Below, one piece after another: positions 1-8,430 of a stretch of 64,000 nt of DNA. The stretch covers positions 22,589 to 86,588 of the forward strand of contig JAEZTJ010000102.1 in NCBI GenBank assembly GCA_023421505.1, written 5' to 3'. Position 1 is the stretch's first letter, and each line of letters starts with the position of its first letter. Made by a program: the position numbers and the translations under genes. This stretch comes from Bacillota bacterium (GTDB lineage Bacteria; Bacillota; Clostridia; Lachnospirales; Lachnospiraceae). The notes beneath the pieces were generated by a model. The model had not been told where the DNA came from and did no database searches. It saw only the letters and a program-made list of their open reading frames with translations.

Positions 1-1012
1 TTATTACTAAAGGTATCTTACGCTCATCAGCTAATTGAAAAACTGGTCTAAAATCCGTTCCTCCTCGTTTTGCTCTCTTATTATCTATCATAAAGGTATT
101 TAAGGGTACGGGCTCAGAACAGCTGGTATCAAATCTGGTTACAACCATTGACGTACCGGTAATCTTGCTGATCTCCGAAAGCTCATGGTAAAATTCCTTA
201 ACCAGTGTATCAGATATAGAACCACTCTCATCAATTGCTATCAGTGCATTCACTCCGACTGAGCGTTTCGTGCCAGGTAAGTCATCATATCTTCTTGATT
301 GTCTTTTGTAGGATTTACGAGTAATCATTTTCCCTCTTCCTGTTAAAAATCTCTTCAGGATTACTCGCCAATCAATTTTAATATCCTTATATGCCTCGCT
401 GATTCCATCCTCTAGTTCCGTAGGGATTTCACCTTCTGCTTCTATTTCGGAATAATTTTGTGCCAGATTATTCTTTAATGCACTGATTTCTGAGGAAGAT
501 GCTGTATCCTCTGATAGCTTCTGCACCTTAAGCTGTTTCCCTCCTTCTGAAATCAAGATATTATCTCCCTCTATAGCAGTAAAGGAAATAAACTCCTCCA
601 TATCACTTATTATGTCGTAATAATACTCTGCATTTTTATTTCTTTCTAAGGAAAGCTTTAGCTTCTTTTCGATTCTCTCTACTGTAGCTGCTTCTTCTAT
701 AATATATTGAGCGGGAAGAATTTCATTCACTGCCATATCACAGGCAGTTGACCATAATATAAGCTCCCGCCCGCCCCTTCGGTATTGATGAAGTAAAATT
801 ACATGTAAAAGCTCATGAAGAACCGTACCCATTTTATGCTGAGTTGACAGTCCATCAAACCAAGATGGATTATAATATATTATCAATTCAGGGATAGAAG
901 CCATTTTGATCGTAGGAAACTGATCTGTTTCAACAATCGATACCGAAGCTGCAATATATCCATAAAAGGGCTGCTCTATCAGAAGTTTTACTATAACATC
1001 TTGAATTTTCAT
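1..1012 (-). CDS. VWA-like / putative metallopeptidase domain protein (C-terminus beyond window edge)
   Basis: Partial gene: it starts with ATG at 1012 after a GAGGTGAGG ribosome binding site and is still open at base 1. The N-terminal part carries HELLH at about residues 66-70, a zinc-metallopeptidase motif. A later segment reads AIDESGS, the metal-binding MIDAS motif of von Willebrand A domains. This order matches the DUF2201 family (putative peptidase, then VWA-like). Such proteins are typically encoded beside a MoxR AAA ATPase and are thought to work with it as a chaperone-like pair; here the ATPase gene lies directly upstream. Whether the HExxH is catalytic is not known. The leader holds a conserved stem-loop, listed separately. 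Confidence 0.85.
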   Translation of the reverse strand, partial: MKIQDVIVKLLIEQPFYGYIAASVSIVETDQFPTIKMASIPELIIYYNPSWFDGLSTQHKMGTVLHELLHVILLHQYRRGGRELILWSTACDMAVNEILPAQYIIEEAATVERIEKKLKLSLERNKNAEYYYDIISDMEEFISFTAIEGDNILISEGGKQLKVQKLSEDTASSSEISALKNNLAQNYSEIEAEGEIPTELEDGISEAYKDIKIDWRVILKRFLTGRGKMITRKSYKRQSRRYDDLPGTKRSVGVNALIAIDESGSISDTLVKEFYHELSEISKITGTSMVVTRFDTSCSEPVPLNTFMIDNKRAKRGGTDFRPVFQLADERKIPLVI

Positions 1013-1024
1013 GATATCCTCACC

Positions 1025-1100
1025 TCTGTGCTGCTTAATGACTCTCTTTGCGAGATTATGCGCATACCTAAGTTTGTGAATGCAGCACAGACACAAACTT
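1025..1100 (-). promoter_or_regulatory. 5' leader stem-loop with loop complementary to the RBS-proximal sequence (copy 1)
   Basis: In the minus-strand transcript, AAGTTTGTG (1070-1078 on +) and CACAAACTT (1092-1100) form a 9-bp stem with a 13-nt loop. Ten loop bases (1082-1091) are perfectly complementary to 1025-1034, which ends against the ribosome binding site of the VWA gene. An H-type pseudoknot or alternative pairing is therefore possible. The same stem recurs at 36675-36706 and 43530-43562. The regulatory role is inference. Confidence 0.6.
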
Positions 1101-1108
1101 GTCTACCA

Positions 1109-2188
1109 TTATTCTGCTGTGACTATTTCCATAATCTTATCACTAATACTTTCAAAGATCTCTAGCCGCTCCATTAATTCTCCTGCTTCTTCCGGTCGAT
1201 TTAAGGAAACATACTTGAAAAATAAAACTTGAAGCTCTTTAGGTAAATCATTAAGTAAGGCATTGATACTCTTTAAATGCTCCTCGCATAAAGAAAATCC
1301 AGCGATAATCTTCTTTATAATATAATTCATAATTTCAATGTGTCTGTCTTCCAGTAGTTTTATGATATCCGACTGTACTTCCTTATAATTTTCAAGAAGC
1401 TTCTGCGTGGTTGGAATTTTAATATCCCTGTTTCTGATAAAACCATAAAATGAGGATGCTGCCTGGGTTCCGACAATTCCGGCAATTAGTTCCCTCATTA
1501 ACGCCTCCGAAAGCTTACAGTGATTAAGTAGCTCCTGTACCTTCGTCCAACCACGGGGAGTTGGGTATTTGGATAAAGCCGTTGAATCAGCTGCCTTCTT
1601 TACAACTAAAAGCATATCTGGGCAAGCCTCAAGGAATGCTAGTACATCATCATTTGGATCATTTTTTAATGAGTAGGTAATATAATCGTCTTTTTCGGCA
1701 ATTACTTCTATTGAAATAAAGCGATCAATCATAGCATCATCTAGGGAATTAACCAAATAGTTCATAGTATCCGGATTCATGGTTACACCGATTGCCCAGC
1801 CCTCTGCAATATCGTGGCCGTTAATTTTCTTCTCTAGCAATAAAGGATATAATACTGAGACTGTATCACTCGGAACACGATTAATTTCTTCGAGAACCAG
1901 TATTCCCTTTGAAGGATACATTCCCATTTCAACCGCCTGTCTGGTAGGAAGAAATTGGGGTGCAAGATAAACTGTAATGCCATGCTCTCTGTCCTTATCC
2001 GGCAGTCCCATAAAATCAGGTCCTTCCAAAGCGGCAGCATATAAATTAATATATCCAATTCCCAATTCGTCAGCACACTGTTTATATGCTGAGGTTTTAC
2101 CAATTCCTCTTTCACTGATTAATGCTGTGACACATTTTGTATTTAAATACAGTTCCTTGATACATTCCTTTGCTTCATTAATTTTCAT
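1109..2188 (-). CDS. MoxR-type AAA+ ATPase
   Basis: 359 aa. Walker A is GIGKTS near residue 28, and a Walker B-like LVLEEINR follows near residue 97. The sensor-type segment around TMNP and the arginine-containing IDRF segment fit MoxR/RavA-like AAA+ ATPases, whose usual length is 300-380 aa. These proteins remodel or activate partners, most often the VWA protein encoded next to them. Here the VWA gene begins about 95 bases downstream on the same strand, so the two probably share a transcript. The substrate cannot be read from the sequence. Start ATG at 2188 has a GGGGGAG ribosome binding site (CTCCCCC on +). Confidence 0.85.
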   Translation of the reverse strand: MKINEAKECIKELYLNTKCVTALISERGIGKTSAYKQCADELGIGYINLYAAALEGPDFMGLPDKDREHGITVYLAPQFLPTRQAVEMGMYPSKGILVLEEINRVPSDTVSVLYPLLLEKKINGHDIAEGWAIGVTMNPDTMNYLVNSLDDAMIDRFISIEVIAEKDDYITYSLKNDPNDDVLAFLEACPDMLLVVKKAADSTALSKYPTPRGWTKVQELLNHCKLSEALMRELIAGIVGTQAASSFYGFIRNRDIKIPTTQKLLENYKEVQSDIIKLLEDRHIEIMNYIIKKIIAGFSLCEEHLKSINALLNDLPKELQVLFFKYVSLNRPEEAGELMERLEIFESISDKIMEIVTAE

Positions 2189-2379
2189 AGAACTCCCCCG
2201 CTAATTGTTATTCTACTATTATTTTCCTATTGATTCTATCTCATTGTTAATATTTTGTCAATCCTAATCATATACAAAACCTTTATTTCTATCTTTGGAG
2301 AAGTATCTTTACTGCTTTATTTTAAAATGGGCTGCTTCAATAGTAGTATGACATAAGCTTAGTTCCTTAATATGCACGG

Positions 2380-2417
2380 AAAAGGAGCAAATTACACTTA
2401 GTGTAACAGCTCCTTTT
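2380..2417 (-). terminator. Terminator-like hairpin after glnK
   Basis: Arms of 9 bp, AAAAGGAGC (2380-2388) and GCTCCTTTT (2409-2417), enclose a loop that itself contains a short TACACT/AGTGTA stem. It lies 29 bases past the glnK stop. The U-tract on the minus strand is short (TTTT). Confidence 0.6.
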
Positions 2418-2445
2418 CTCCTCTTCCTATGAATTTAATATATAA

Positions 2446-2784
2446 TTATAAAGCACTTTCTCCACGTTCCTTTGTTCTAATTCTCACGCAATCTATTATC
2501 TCACTGATAAATATCTTTCCATCACCAAATTCTCCGGTACAGGCAACTGATGTAATCAAATCAATGATTTCTTCTAATTTATCATCTGATACCACCATTT
2601 TAATTTCCGTTTTTGGTAGTGTATTCATAATTACAGTATTGCCTCTGACATATTCGGTAAAACCATACTGTTTACCACAACCGAATACCTGATAAATCGT
2701 AATACCGCTAATATTATTTTTTATTAATGTATCCTTTAATACTTCCAGTTTCTCAGGTCTAATTATAGCTTCAATTTTTTTCAT
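2446..2784 (-). CDS. glnK: P-II family nitrogen regulator (GlnK-type)
   Basis: 112 aa, the standard PII length. It has the N-terminal MKKIEAIIRP strand, the B-loop TGEFGDGKIF and the C-terminal RIRT segment that binds ATP phosphates. PII trimers sense ATP/ADP and 2-oxoglutarate; GlnK proteins block Amt channels by inserting the T-loop. The gene follows amt by 33 bases, so Amt is the likely partner. The T-loop reads EYVRGNTVIM: position 51, normally the uridylylated Tyr, is Val, and position 46 is also Val with Tyr at 45. Regulation by uridylylation is therefore unlikely. The start has a good GGAG site. Confidence 0.93.
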   Translation of the reverse strand: MKKIEAIIRPEKLEVLKDTLIKNNISGITIYQVFGCGKQYGFTEYVRGNTVIMNTLPKTEIKMVVSDDKLEEIIDLITSVACTGEFGDGKIFISEIIDCVRIRTKERGESAL

Positions 2785-2817
2785 AAATTTTACTCTCCTT
2801 TAAAAAGTCTGATCGGA

Positions 2818-4065
2818 TTAATCCATGCCGGTAAAGGAAGGATATGCTGATTCACTATGCTCACTTAAGTCAAGTCCCAAAGCCTCTTCTTCCTTCGTCA
2901 CTTTAATAGGCATAAATACTTTGATCACAGAGACTATAATAAAGGTTGCAACAGCCGCGAATACAATCGTAATTCCAATACTGATTAATTGTCTGATAAA
3001 GAGTTCCGTATCACCGAATACTAAACCATCCCATCTTGCAAAGGGATTAATGGATCTCTGTGTAAAAATACCAGTTGCAATACCACCCCATATACCTCCA
3101 ATTCCATGGCAGCCAAATGCATCCAAAGCATCATCATATCCAAATTTTGCCTTCACCTTGGTCATGAAGAAATAGCAGATCGGGCTTACTGCAGCACCAA
3201 TAATCAAAGATGCCCAAACCGGAACAAAACCTGCGCCGGGAGTAATTGCGACCAATCCCACTACCGCTCCGGTTGCTGCACCTAATACGGTAGGCTTGCC
3301 ATGAATTACTTTTTCGACAAACATCCAGGATAATAATGCCATAGCTGCTGAGGTATTCGTAGTAACGATAGCATGAACCGCTAATCCATCAGCTGCGAGA
3401 GCACTTCCTCCATTAAAGCCAAACCATCCAAACCAAAGCAGACCTGCACCTATAACTACGAAAGGAATATTATGCGGCTTATAGGTTACAATACCAAATT
3501 CTCTTCTTTTGCCCAATATCATACAGGCTACTAGGCCTGACACACCAGAGCTGATATGAACTACATTACCGCCAGCAAAGTCAACTGCACCAAGCTTATT
3601 CAAGAAGCCGCCGCTTCCCCATACCATATGAGCCATAGGATAATATACAATAATCGACCAGGCAATAATAAAGATGAAAAGGGCTGAGAACTTCATTCTC
3701 CCGGCAAGCGCGCCGCAGATTAATGCAGGAGTAATGATTGCAAACATCATTTGAAATACAGCAAATAATGCCTCCGGTATTGTTTTAGAATAAGCTTCAT
3801 TTGGAGCTGCACCTACACCGTTAAAAAATATTTTGCTTAAATCACCGATGATACCGCCATGATCTGTACCAAAAGATAAGGAATAACCTAACACTACCCA
3901 AAGCACAGAGGCTACACCACAGATGAAGAAGCATGACATTAATGTGTTTAAGGCGTTCTTTCTTCTTTCCATACCTGAATAAAATACTGCCAATGCAGGT
4001 GTCATTAAAAATACTAACGCTGAGCACATCATTATAAACGCGCTATTACCTAAACTGATTTCCAT
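2818..4065 (-). CDS. amt: Ammonium transporter Amt
   Basis: About 415 aa and strongly hydrophobic, with some 11 membrane segments. It conserves AVFYSGMERRKN near the N-terminus, AGGNVVHISSGVSGL (the twin-His pore region begins here) and DDALDAFGCHGIGGIWGG with the second pore His. This is the Amt/Mep/Rh ammonium channel. I chose the ATG at 4065 (MEISLGNSAF), preceded by AGGATGG. An in-frame GTG at 4113 would add 16 non-hydrophobic residues and lies in a palindrome, so it was rejected. glnK follows immediately, giving the order amt-glnK. The C-terminal ALGLDLSEHSESAY tail is typical. Confidence 0.93.
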   Translation of the reverse strand: MEISLGNSAFIMMCSALVFLMTPALAVFYSGMERRKNALNTLMSCFFICGVASVLWVVLGYSLSFGTDHGGIIGDLSKIFFNGVGAAPNEAYSKTIPEALFAVFQMMFAIITPALICGALAGRMKFSALFIFIIAWSIIVYYPMAHMVWGSGGFLNKLGAVDFAGGNVVHISSGVSGLVACMILGKRREFGIVTYKPHNIPFVVIGAGLLWFGWFGFNGGSALAADGLAVHAIVTTNTSAAMALLSWMFVEKVIHGKPTVLGAATGAVVGLVAITPGAGFVPVWASLIIGAAVSPICYFFMTKVKAKFGYDDALDAFGCHGIGGIWGGIATGIFTQRSINPFARWDGLVFGDTELFIRQLISIGITIVFAAVATFIIVSVIKVFMPIKVTKEEEALGLDLSEHSESAYPSFTGMD

Positions 4066-4114
4066 ATTATACACCATCCTTTTTCCGCTTTTTGAACCAA
4101 AAAAGACGACCACT

Positions 4115-4183
4115 TTTAGATTTAAAATCTAAAGTAATCGCCTTTGACCAGTCAAACTTATCATGAATATTTAAAAATGTCAA
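4115..4183 (-). promoter_or_regulatory. amt promoter region with two palindromes
   Basis: On the minus strand, TTGACA (4178-4183) and TAAGTT (4155-4160) are spaced by 17 bases and resemble a sigma-A promoter. Overlapping or just after the -10 lies TTTGACCAGTCAAA (4143-4156, palindromic). About 10 bases further down is TTTAGATTTAAAATCTAAA (4115-4133), a perfect 19-bp palindrome. Both are plausible operator or leader elements for nitrogen control; no regulator can be named. Confidence 0.5.
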
Positions 4184-4277
4184 TTACAATATTTAATTAT
4201 TCACAAAAATATTTTATATATCACACTAAATTTGTTAATTTCAAAATATTGACTGTCCCGAAATATAAAATATTAAA

Positions 4278-4865
4278 TTATGGTGTTTCAAGGATTTCAA
4301 CAATGCTTTTTAAGGAAATCTCAAATTCTTCCTCTGATGAATTCTTAAAGATAAGCAAATCATCAATTACTTCAGGATCATCCAGTGTAACCGGTACTCG
4401 AAAATCACAGCCTGCAATATATTCCTCCCAATGTTTAAGCTTCCAGGTATCCCGATCAGAATTACGGGCAATCATTCTCTGCCTGCAAACTTCAACTGAG
4501 GTTTCAACCCAAACCACCACCAGTCTTGCATTCTTTTCTTTCAATTTGGTCTTTAATTGATTAATATAATCTAGGTTTCTGATCTCTTCGGTGAAGGGAG
4601 CATTAATCAACACAATATCATCATAATCCAGTGCTTCCAAAGCAAGAGCAACTACTGCTTCGTACTCGTAATCTCTTATATTCTCCTCAAAGAATTTTGA
4701 GCTTCTGTCATAGGCTTCTCCCGCAACCTTAAATATCTGTTTTGATAAAATAATGAGTGTATCCTTATCCAGATATACAACATGCTTTAGTGCCTTAGAA
4801 AGCTGTTTTGATATATAAGTTTTGCCGCAAGCCGGTGGTGATGTAACAAGTATTAATTTTTTCAT
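4278..4865 (-). CDS. P-loop kinase-like AAA family ATPase
   Basis: 195 aa. It starts MKKLILVTSPPACGKTYISK, with a Walker A (PPACGKT) about 13 residues in. The small size, an early LDKDTL segment and a late R-rich lid-like segment (CRQRMIARNSDRD) resemble P-loop nucleoside or shikimate kinases rather than true AAA+ proteins. The substrate is unknown. It is probably a single gene: start ATG with a GGAGG site 9 bases upstream, no close neighbour on the same strand. Confidence 0.75.
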   Translation of the reverse strand: MKKLILVTSPPACGKTYISKQLSKALKHVVYLDKDTLIILSKQIFKVAGEAYDRSSKFFEENIRDYEYEAVVALALEALDYDDIVLINAPFTEEIRNLDYINQLKTKLKEKNARLVVVWVETSVEVCRQRMIARNSDRDTWKLKHWEEYIAGCDFRVPVTLDDPEVIDDLLIFKNSSEEEFEISLKSIVEILETP

Positions 4866-5138
4866 AAGCCATATCCTCCTTTGTGAATTTTCTCCATCAT
4901 GATTATACTAAAATATATCATTATAGTTCTTGTTAAGCAAGTAGATTGTAGAACCCAACTAATAAGATATTGTTTACCATATTTATTATCCATGCTAGAA
5001 TATAAGAGTATCTCAGCCATACTCTACGATTAGTTTACCTTATGATATACGAAGAGTCGGTTGTCCTATTCTTATTAAAACAGTTATAATATCGCAGGGA
5101 TATTAGCTTGCCCTACTAATTAAGAAAGGTGAATAAGT

Positions 5139-5984
5139 ATGGATAACAAAAAAATAGGTGAATTTATATCCACCTTGAGAAAAAGTAAGAATTTAACACA
5201 AAAGGAGCTTGCCGATCAGCTTGGTATCACAGATAAGGCTGTATCTAAGTGGGAACGCGGAGCCGGATACCCCGATATCAGTATGCTGCGGCCTCTGGCA
5301 GAAATACTTGGAACCACTGTGAATGAATTGCTGGAGGGTGAAGCCACCGGAACCGAAGTCGAAACCGAAACTGCAATGAATTATAAAAGTGCTTTAAATT
5401 ATGCCAATCAGCTGATCTCTTTCAAGGAAAAAAATATGGGTAAATTACTATCGGCAATCATTTCCATCGCACTGCTCATTGCAATATTTACCAGTGTAAT
5501 TGTGAATATTGCTGTTAATAAATGCCTCTCCTGGTCTATTCTTGTAATCGCCGGATGTCTATTGGGTGGATGCCTGTTTATTCCTCCACTGCTCTTTAGA
5601 AAACGTGGACTCACAATTAGTTTAATTTTACTCACAATACTTATTATTCCCTTTCTGGAGGTTATAGAATACGAATCCGCTAAGCTCACAGGATATGGCG
5701 GCTGGCTCTGGAAGCTGGGCTTTCCGATTTCAATAACCTGGCTGCTAATACTATGGTTTATGGTTTTTATTATTCGTAAAACGAAGCTTAGTATTTGGTT
5801 TTACGCTAGTATTTCTGGTATCTTAATTGTCGCAGGCGATTTATATACCAATTATGTTATTAATGAATATCTCGGAATAAATTCTACTGATATTTCGAGT
5901 AATATTACTAATATCTCTACTGCAATCTGTATCTTAACCTTAGCCGGTATATGCTTCGTCATAGGATTAATCAGAAGAAAATAA
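5139..5984 (+). CDS. XRE-family transcriptional regulator with C-terminal membrane domain
   Basis: 281 aa. Residues 5-65 form a classical XRE helix-turn-helix (LTQKELADQLGITDKAVSKWERG). A short linker is followed by about six hydrophobic segments from residue 105 to 278. Membrane-anchored XRE regulators of this layout are common in Clostridia and Bacilli; the membrane part may sense envelope or ligand signals. The start ATG has GAAAGG 9 bases upstream. A possible promoter, TTGTCC-18-TATAAT, lies at about 5060-5092. No target can be assigned. Confidence 0.82.
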   Translation: MDNKKIGEFISTLRKSKNLTQKELADQLGITDKAVSKWERGAGYPDISMLRPLAEILGTTVNELLEGEATGTEVETETAMNYKSALNYANQLISFKEKNMGKLLSAIISIALLIAIFTSVIVNIAVNKCLSWSILVIAGCLLGGCLFIPPLLFRKRGLTISLILLTILIIPFLEVIEYESAKLTGYGGWLWKLGFPISITWLLILWFMVFIIRKTKLSIWFYASISGILIVAGDLYTNYVINEYLGINSTDISSNITNISTAICILTLAGICFVIGLIRRK

Positions 5985-6063
5985 TCTTGTGACTATAATA
6001 TTCCATGTATAATATGTCCCATCTCCTTCATATATTTTTGTAAGAAAGCTTTGGAGAACACTT

Positions 6064-6699
6064 ATGCTTAATAAGGAGGAGCTACGTTTACTAAAAAGAA
6101 AAATGACTTTTACAGGAAGAGGCCAGGTCACAGTTAATCCTGATCTAGCTATAATCCGTTTAGGGGTACAGACCACCGGTGAAAATGTAAATGCGGCACA
6201 GCAGGAAAATGCAAGAATTAGCTCACAGATTCTAAATGCAGTGAAAGGACTTGGCGTTAATAATATTAAAACCTTTCAATATCAGATTGAGAAATTAGTT
6301 GATTATGAAAATGGAAATAGAGTAGACCGGGGTTTTTCAGTAAGAAATATATTCGAAATAAAAACAGAAAATCTTGGTCAGGTAGGACCAATTATTGATA
6401 CTGCGGTTTTAAACGGAGCTAATCTTGTTGAATTTATTAACTTTGACGTAGCCCATCCCGATACATATTACCAACAGGCTTTAAACCTTGCAGTTAAAAA
6501 CGCCTATCAAAAGGCGAAAACTGTTGCCTCCAGCTTAAAGTTTACCTTTGATCCTATTCCTGTCCTAATCACGGAGAATGTTATTCCGGCAGTTCCGTAC
6601 TCTGCCTCATTCGCAGTCAGGGAAGGAGCTTATGCTACCCCGATTGAATCCGGAAGTAAACAGATTGAGGCTTATGTTACAGTAGATTTCATCTACTAA
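6064..6699 (+). CDS. SIMPL domain-containing protein (DUF541)
   Basis: 211 aa. After about 15 residues the sequence runs FTGRGQVTVNPDLAIIRLGV, the start typical of the SIMPL/DUF541 fold. GFSVRNIFEIKT, the NAYQKAKTVA helix and the C-terminal YVTVDF strand also fit. Members are usually periplasmic or cell-surface; this one has no signal peptide, so it may be cytoplasmic. Function is undefined. The ATG has a GGAG site. It lies 79 bases after the XRE regulator and could be cotranscribed with it. Confidence 0.8.
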   Translation: MLNKEELRLLKRKMTFTGRGQVTVNPDLAIIRLGVQTTGENVNAAQQENARISSQILNAVKGLGVNNIKTFQYQIEKLVDYENGNRVDRGFSVRNIFEIKTENLGQVGPIIDTAVLNGANLVEFINFDVAHPDTYYQQALNLAVKNAYQKAKTVASSLKFTFDPIPVLITENVIPAVPYSASFAVREGAYATPIESGSKQIEAYVTVDFIY

Positions 6700-6707
6700 T
6701 TATAAAT

Positions 6708-6776
6708 AAGGGCTTAACCAAATAACAAACCTAATGCATCAATAATCGCATATAGCTTATATTTGGTTAAGCCCTT
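6708..6776. terminator. Bidirectional terminator-like inverted repeat
   Basis: Perfect 17-bp inverted repeat AAGGGCTTAACCAAATA (6708-6724) and its complement (6760-6776), with a 35-base loop. It sits between the convergent SIMPL and DUF1905/YdeI genes. Confidence 0.7.
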
Positions 6777-6791
6777 TATCAATTTATCCTA

Positions 6792-7250
6792 CTACCGCAG
6801 CTTCTTGCCTTCTTTAAGCTTACTGATCGCTTGTTCAATTCTGCTTTTTCTTGTTTCGGCTTTCTTAGCATCCGTTATCCAAGTAACATACTCCTTTTTA
6901 CCAGTAAAGGAAAGCTTATTATAATTCGTATCAGCGCCAGGATTGTCTGCTAAAGCTTTCTTAAAATCTTCCGGCAGCTCAATACTTCTTTCTTCCTCAT
7001 CCTTAACAATTGTAACCTGTATGGTATCACCGAAATTCTTGCCGATTTTACCCCGAATTTCTTTGGTGAGTCCAAGCATATAGATGCCTCCCATACGTAC
7101 AATAGAGCCGCGGTATTCAACCCCGTCAAAGGTAGCTAATACCTTAACTCTCTTTGCATTAAAAACAGCCTCCACATCAAACGGAGGTTCAATATAAGCA
7201 CCGTTAATCCCTTCATGCTGCTTTATTACTGCCATAAATTCCTGTTTCAT
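6792..7250 (-). CDS. DUF1905 / YdeI-OmdA family protein
   Basis: 152 aa. Residues 1-90 match a DUF1905 beta-barrel (VEAVFNAKRVKVLATFDGVEYRGSI, then GKNFGDTIQVTI). The C-terminal 60 residues hold the bacteriocin-protection YdeI/OmdA segment (LSFTGKKEYVTWITDAKKAETRKSRIEQAI). The double-domain protein is widespread in Gram-positives without a defined function. ATG at 7250 follows GGAG. It is probably monocistronic. Confidence 0.8.
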   Translation of the reverse strand: MKQEFMAVIKQHEGINGAYIEPPFDVEAVFNAKRVKVLATFDGVEYRGSIVRMGGIYMLGLTKEIRGKIGKNFGDTIQVTIVKDEEERSIELPEDFKKALADNPGADTNYNKLSFTGKKEYVTWITDAKKAETRKSRIEQAISKLKEGKKLR

Positions 7251-7292
7251 CAGTCGGTCTCCATATCCTAACCTACATGCCTACCCTTTGAA

Positions 7293-8108
7293 TTAAATCA
7301 ATTTCTGATCCATTAATAAATTTAATACAGGTGCACTATAATTAATATCCTGAGAGGAATGATTTATTAAATTATCATTCTTATCCTCTTCTTTCTCTTC
7401 CTTTAAAAACATATCTAAAAATCTTAGATATTCATCATAATTAAATACCTCTTCTAGATCTTCCATAGGATCTAGAGAACCTGTCGTATTACCTGTTAAC
7501 ACATAGGAAAGATTATGAAAGACCGGTACTTTTGCTGAAGCAGCCGGTAATAAATTAGTGACCGCAGTATAAGTATTACCTCTTGTTGCTCCGTTATCCA
7601 CAGGCTTAATTTCGATCTCACCCTGTCCCATATAATTTAATACCTTTTTAACATAATTCTGAGTTTCTTTAAAAGGTGGAATTCCATTATACTTTGCTAC
7701 ATTACCGCCTCCAGCATTATATGCTGCCAGAGCAAGGCTTGTATTACCATTATATTTTTTAATCAGTCCGGAGATATACTTTGCTCCACCCATAATATTC
7801 TGCTCCGGATCAAAGGCATTAGTCACACCTAAGCCCTTAGCAGTAGCCGGCATAAGCTGCATAATTCCTTGTGCACCACACCTTGATACTGCTTCGGCAT
7901 TAAAATCCGACTCAGCCTTTCCAATTGCTTTTAATAGCTCCACAGGTACATTATACTTGTCCGATGCCTGATCAAAGATCTTATCAAGACTTTTTGATTC
8001 ACCGAGATAAGAAGAGAATTCTAAATTACTATCCTGCCCTATCTTTCCTAATCCATTATTATAATTATTAGCACTATCCGCACTTGATATTCTATTAACT
8101 TTAGACAT
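7293..8108 (-). CDS. Lytic transglycosylase SLT-domain protein
   Basis: 271 aa from the ATG at 8108, chosen because GGAG lies 7 bases upstream; the farther ATG at 8168 has no ribosome binding site. The middle part is a soluble lytic transglycosylase fold: KAIGKAESDFNAEAVS (catalytic Glu), GAQGIMQLMPATA, GGAKYISGLIKKYNGN and ALAAYNAG. Such enzymes cleave the MurNAc-GlcNAc bond of peptidoglycan. No signal peptide or membrane anchor is visible; the N-terminus is polar and Ser/Asn-rich. The flanks are low-complexity, acidic at the C-terminus. Export may use another route or the protein may act on lysis. Confidence 0.85.
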   Translation of the reverse strand: MSKVNRISSADSANNYNNGLGKIGQDSNLEFSSYLGESKSLDKIFDQASDKYNVPVELLKAIGKAESDFNAEAVSRCGAQGIMQLMPATAKGLGVTNAFDPEQNIMGGAKYISGLIKKYNGNTSLALAAYNAGGGNVAKYNGIPPFKETQNYVKKVLNYMGQGEIEIKPVDNGATRGNTYTAVTNLLPAASAKVPVFHNLSYVLTGNTTGSLDPMEDLEEVFNYDEYLRFLDMFLKEEKEEDKNDNLINHSSQDINYSAPVLNLLMDQKLI

Positions 8109-8383
8109 AATTTTCTCCGTTCCTGCGCATGTATTTACGCATTGTGAATACCTATAACTATTAATCATTCTAAAAGGAAAATAATATGCTAACCTAATCA
8201 GTAATCAATATTATTTTATAACCTATTATGTAGAATATATCGGCTCATCCTATAAATAATCCTAATACTATATTAAGCTATTCACTGTTTTTTTTCAACA
8301 CAACTCTTTATTTTTAAAAGAAAAACAGAATAAACCTCAGCAAATTCACTAAACAATTCATTAGAAGCAATTTACTATGGATT

Positions 8384-8417
8384 AAAATAAGCGAATTCTG
8401 AAGAATTCGCTTATTTT
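8384..8417 (-). terminator. Terminator hairpin after FabH-like gene
   Basis: Perfect 16-bp arms AAAATAAGCGAATTCT (8384-8399) and complement (8402-8417), 14 bases past the stop of the FabH-like gene. The rest of the 8109-8430 gap holds no gene that I can support. Confidence 0.7.
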
Positions 8418-8430
8418 ACATTAATTCTAT

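Noticed and set aside
4066..4113. Upstream GTG start for amt
   Set aside because: It adds non-hydrophobic residues, lies in a palindrome and has no ribosome binding site; ATG at 4065 fits the family.
4144..4560. Open frame on the plus strand
   Set aside because: Half of it is antisense to the kinase-like gene; there is no supporting ribosome binding site or domain.
8109..8168. Longer start for the lytic transglycosylase
   Set aside because: No ribosome binding site precedes the ATG at 8168, and the extra residues do not form a signal peptide.
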